64,000 bases of DNA, from positions 1,116,001 to 1,180,000 of the forward strand of contig NZ_AP026678.1 in NCBI RefSeq assembly GCF_025998815.1. The letters are read 5' to 3'. A program made the translations under genes and the position numbers. The first letter of the stretch is position 1; each line of letters opens with the position of its first letter. Shown here piece after piece: positions 63,552 through 64,000 of the stretch. Source of the DNA: Ignavibacterium sp. (GTDB taxonomy: Bacteria > Bacteroidota > Ignavibacteria > Ignavibacteriales > Ignavibacteriaceae). The notes under the pieces were generated by a model. The model ran no database searches, was not told the origin of the DNA, and saw only the letters and a program-made list of their open reading frames with translations.

Positions 63552-64000
63552 TTATTTGTTTCTTCCCTCTAAAACTTTTTTATATTCTAAAATCATAGAT
63601 TGGACATTATCGTTCCAGTTAAATTCTTCGATAACTTTCTTTCGTGCTGCTTTACCCATCTTAGTTCTTAACGATTTATCATTTATTAATTTAATTACTT
63701 TATCAGCTATGTCTTTAGGATTTCCGGACTCAACTAGAAAACCTGTAACACCATCATCAATAATTTCAGGGAATCCACCAACATTAGAAGCTACCTGAGG
63801 TTTTTCACAAGATGCTGCTTCAAGATTAGAAACACCAAAGCTTTCCCATACTGATGGAAACACTGCTATATCAATCATATTATACATTTCAGGTACTTTA
63901 TTATGTGGCACAGAACCATAGAAGATTACATCATTATTAATATTGAGTTCTTTAGCTTTTCTTTGAAGTGAATTTTTTAATATTCCATCACCAACCAACA
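63552..64000 (-). CDS. Glycosyltransferase family 4, 5' part beyond window edge
   Basis: Only the C-terminal ~149 codons are present; the gene continues past base 64000, so the first ATG visible here is not its start. 'VGDGILKNSLQRKAKELN', 'VIFYGSVPHNKVPEMYNMIDIAVFPSVWESFGVSNLEAASCEKPQVASNVGGFPEII' in parts carries the GT4 acceptor and nucleotide-sugar region, with the E-x7-E motif in 'ESFGVSNLEA'. It adds a sugar from a nucleotide donor to the growing glycan. One base from the AsnB-like gene. Confidence 0.9.
   Translation of the reverse strand, partial: LVGDGILKNSLQRKAKELNINNDVIFYGSVPHNKVPEMYNMIDIAVFPSVWESFGVSNLEAASCEKPQVASNVGGFPEIIDDGVTGFLVESGNPKDIADKVIKLINDKSLRTKMGKAARKKVIEEFNWNDNVQSMILEYKKVLEGRNK

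Overview
The window is AT-rich, gene-dense bacterial chromosome and looks like a member of the Ignavibacteria (Bacteroidota/Chlorobi group). Three secreted proteins, and a fourth broken one, end in the type IX secretion sorting module typical of that group (an 'NYPNPFNP' motif and a last strand of the form 'SGVYFYxLK'). There are many outer-membrane barrels, a complete Bat (Bacteroides aerotolerance) operon, a gene for lipid A core sugar activation (kdsB), and Bacteroidota-style lipoproteins. Most genes lie on the minus strand in tight, overlapping operons. I saw no CRISPR array, insertion sequence, prophage or rRNA. One tRNA (Phe) is present.

Layout. 1-4801 (minus) is a small exopolysaccharide-type cluster: a RecA/KaiC-like ATPase with a degenerate GGDEF-like tail, a TPR/beta-barrel outer-membrane protein, and a membrane glycosyltransferase family 2 cut by the window edge. 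4950-7252 holds a GH9 endoglucanase-like lipoprotein and a fatty acid hydroxylase. 7438-9104 (plus) is a sodium:neurotransmitter-symporter-family transporter with a 36-residue partner peptide. 9167-12781 holds a PPi-type phosphofructokinase and a PcrA/UvrD helicase. 13366-18702 holds two large secreted beta-propeller proteins with nearly identical sorting domains. 18737-23516 is a housekeeping run (B12-binding protein, HIT protein, PLP deaminase, kdsB, gatC, plsC, M48 protease). 23632-27388 carries an outer-membrane barrel, two small uncharacterised genes and a hybrid histidine kinase.

27555-36093 is a small cysteine-rich secreted protein followed, upstream in the direction of transcription, by the full moxR-DUF58-batX-batA-batB-batC-batD-batE operon. 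36245-38078 is a broken secreted BNR-repeat protein. 38248-44117 holds a HAD phosphatase, a porin-like protein, and an envelope operon (TPR lipoprotein, DUF4292 lipoprotein, EnvC-like factor). 44218-49447 (plus) is a run of an ATP-grasp enzyme, a membrane Ig-like protein, a barrel, two odd Tyr/Trp- and Arg/Asn-rich lipoproteins and a PorV-like barrel. 49502-64000 (minus) holds tRNA-Phe, glmS, a very large PorU-like C25 peptidase and a surface-polysaccharide cluster (membrane protein, PglC-type phosphoglycosyl transferase, DegT aminotransferase, GT2, GNAT, AsnB-like amidotransferase, GT4).

The window is dominated by envelope biology: two glycan clusters at its two ends, type IX secretion cargo and a candidate sortase-like peptidase, and the Bat stress operon. 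The most promising unexplained items are the BcsE-like ATPase/GGDEF protein beside a glycan export pair, the ATP-grasp-to-lipoprotein run, the cysteine-rich small protein, and several operator-like repeats. All functional calls come from reading motifs in the translated sequence; no database search was run.
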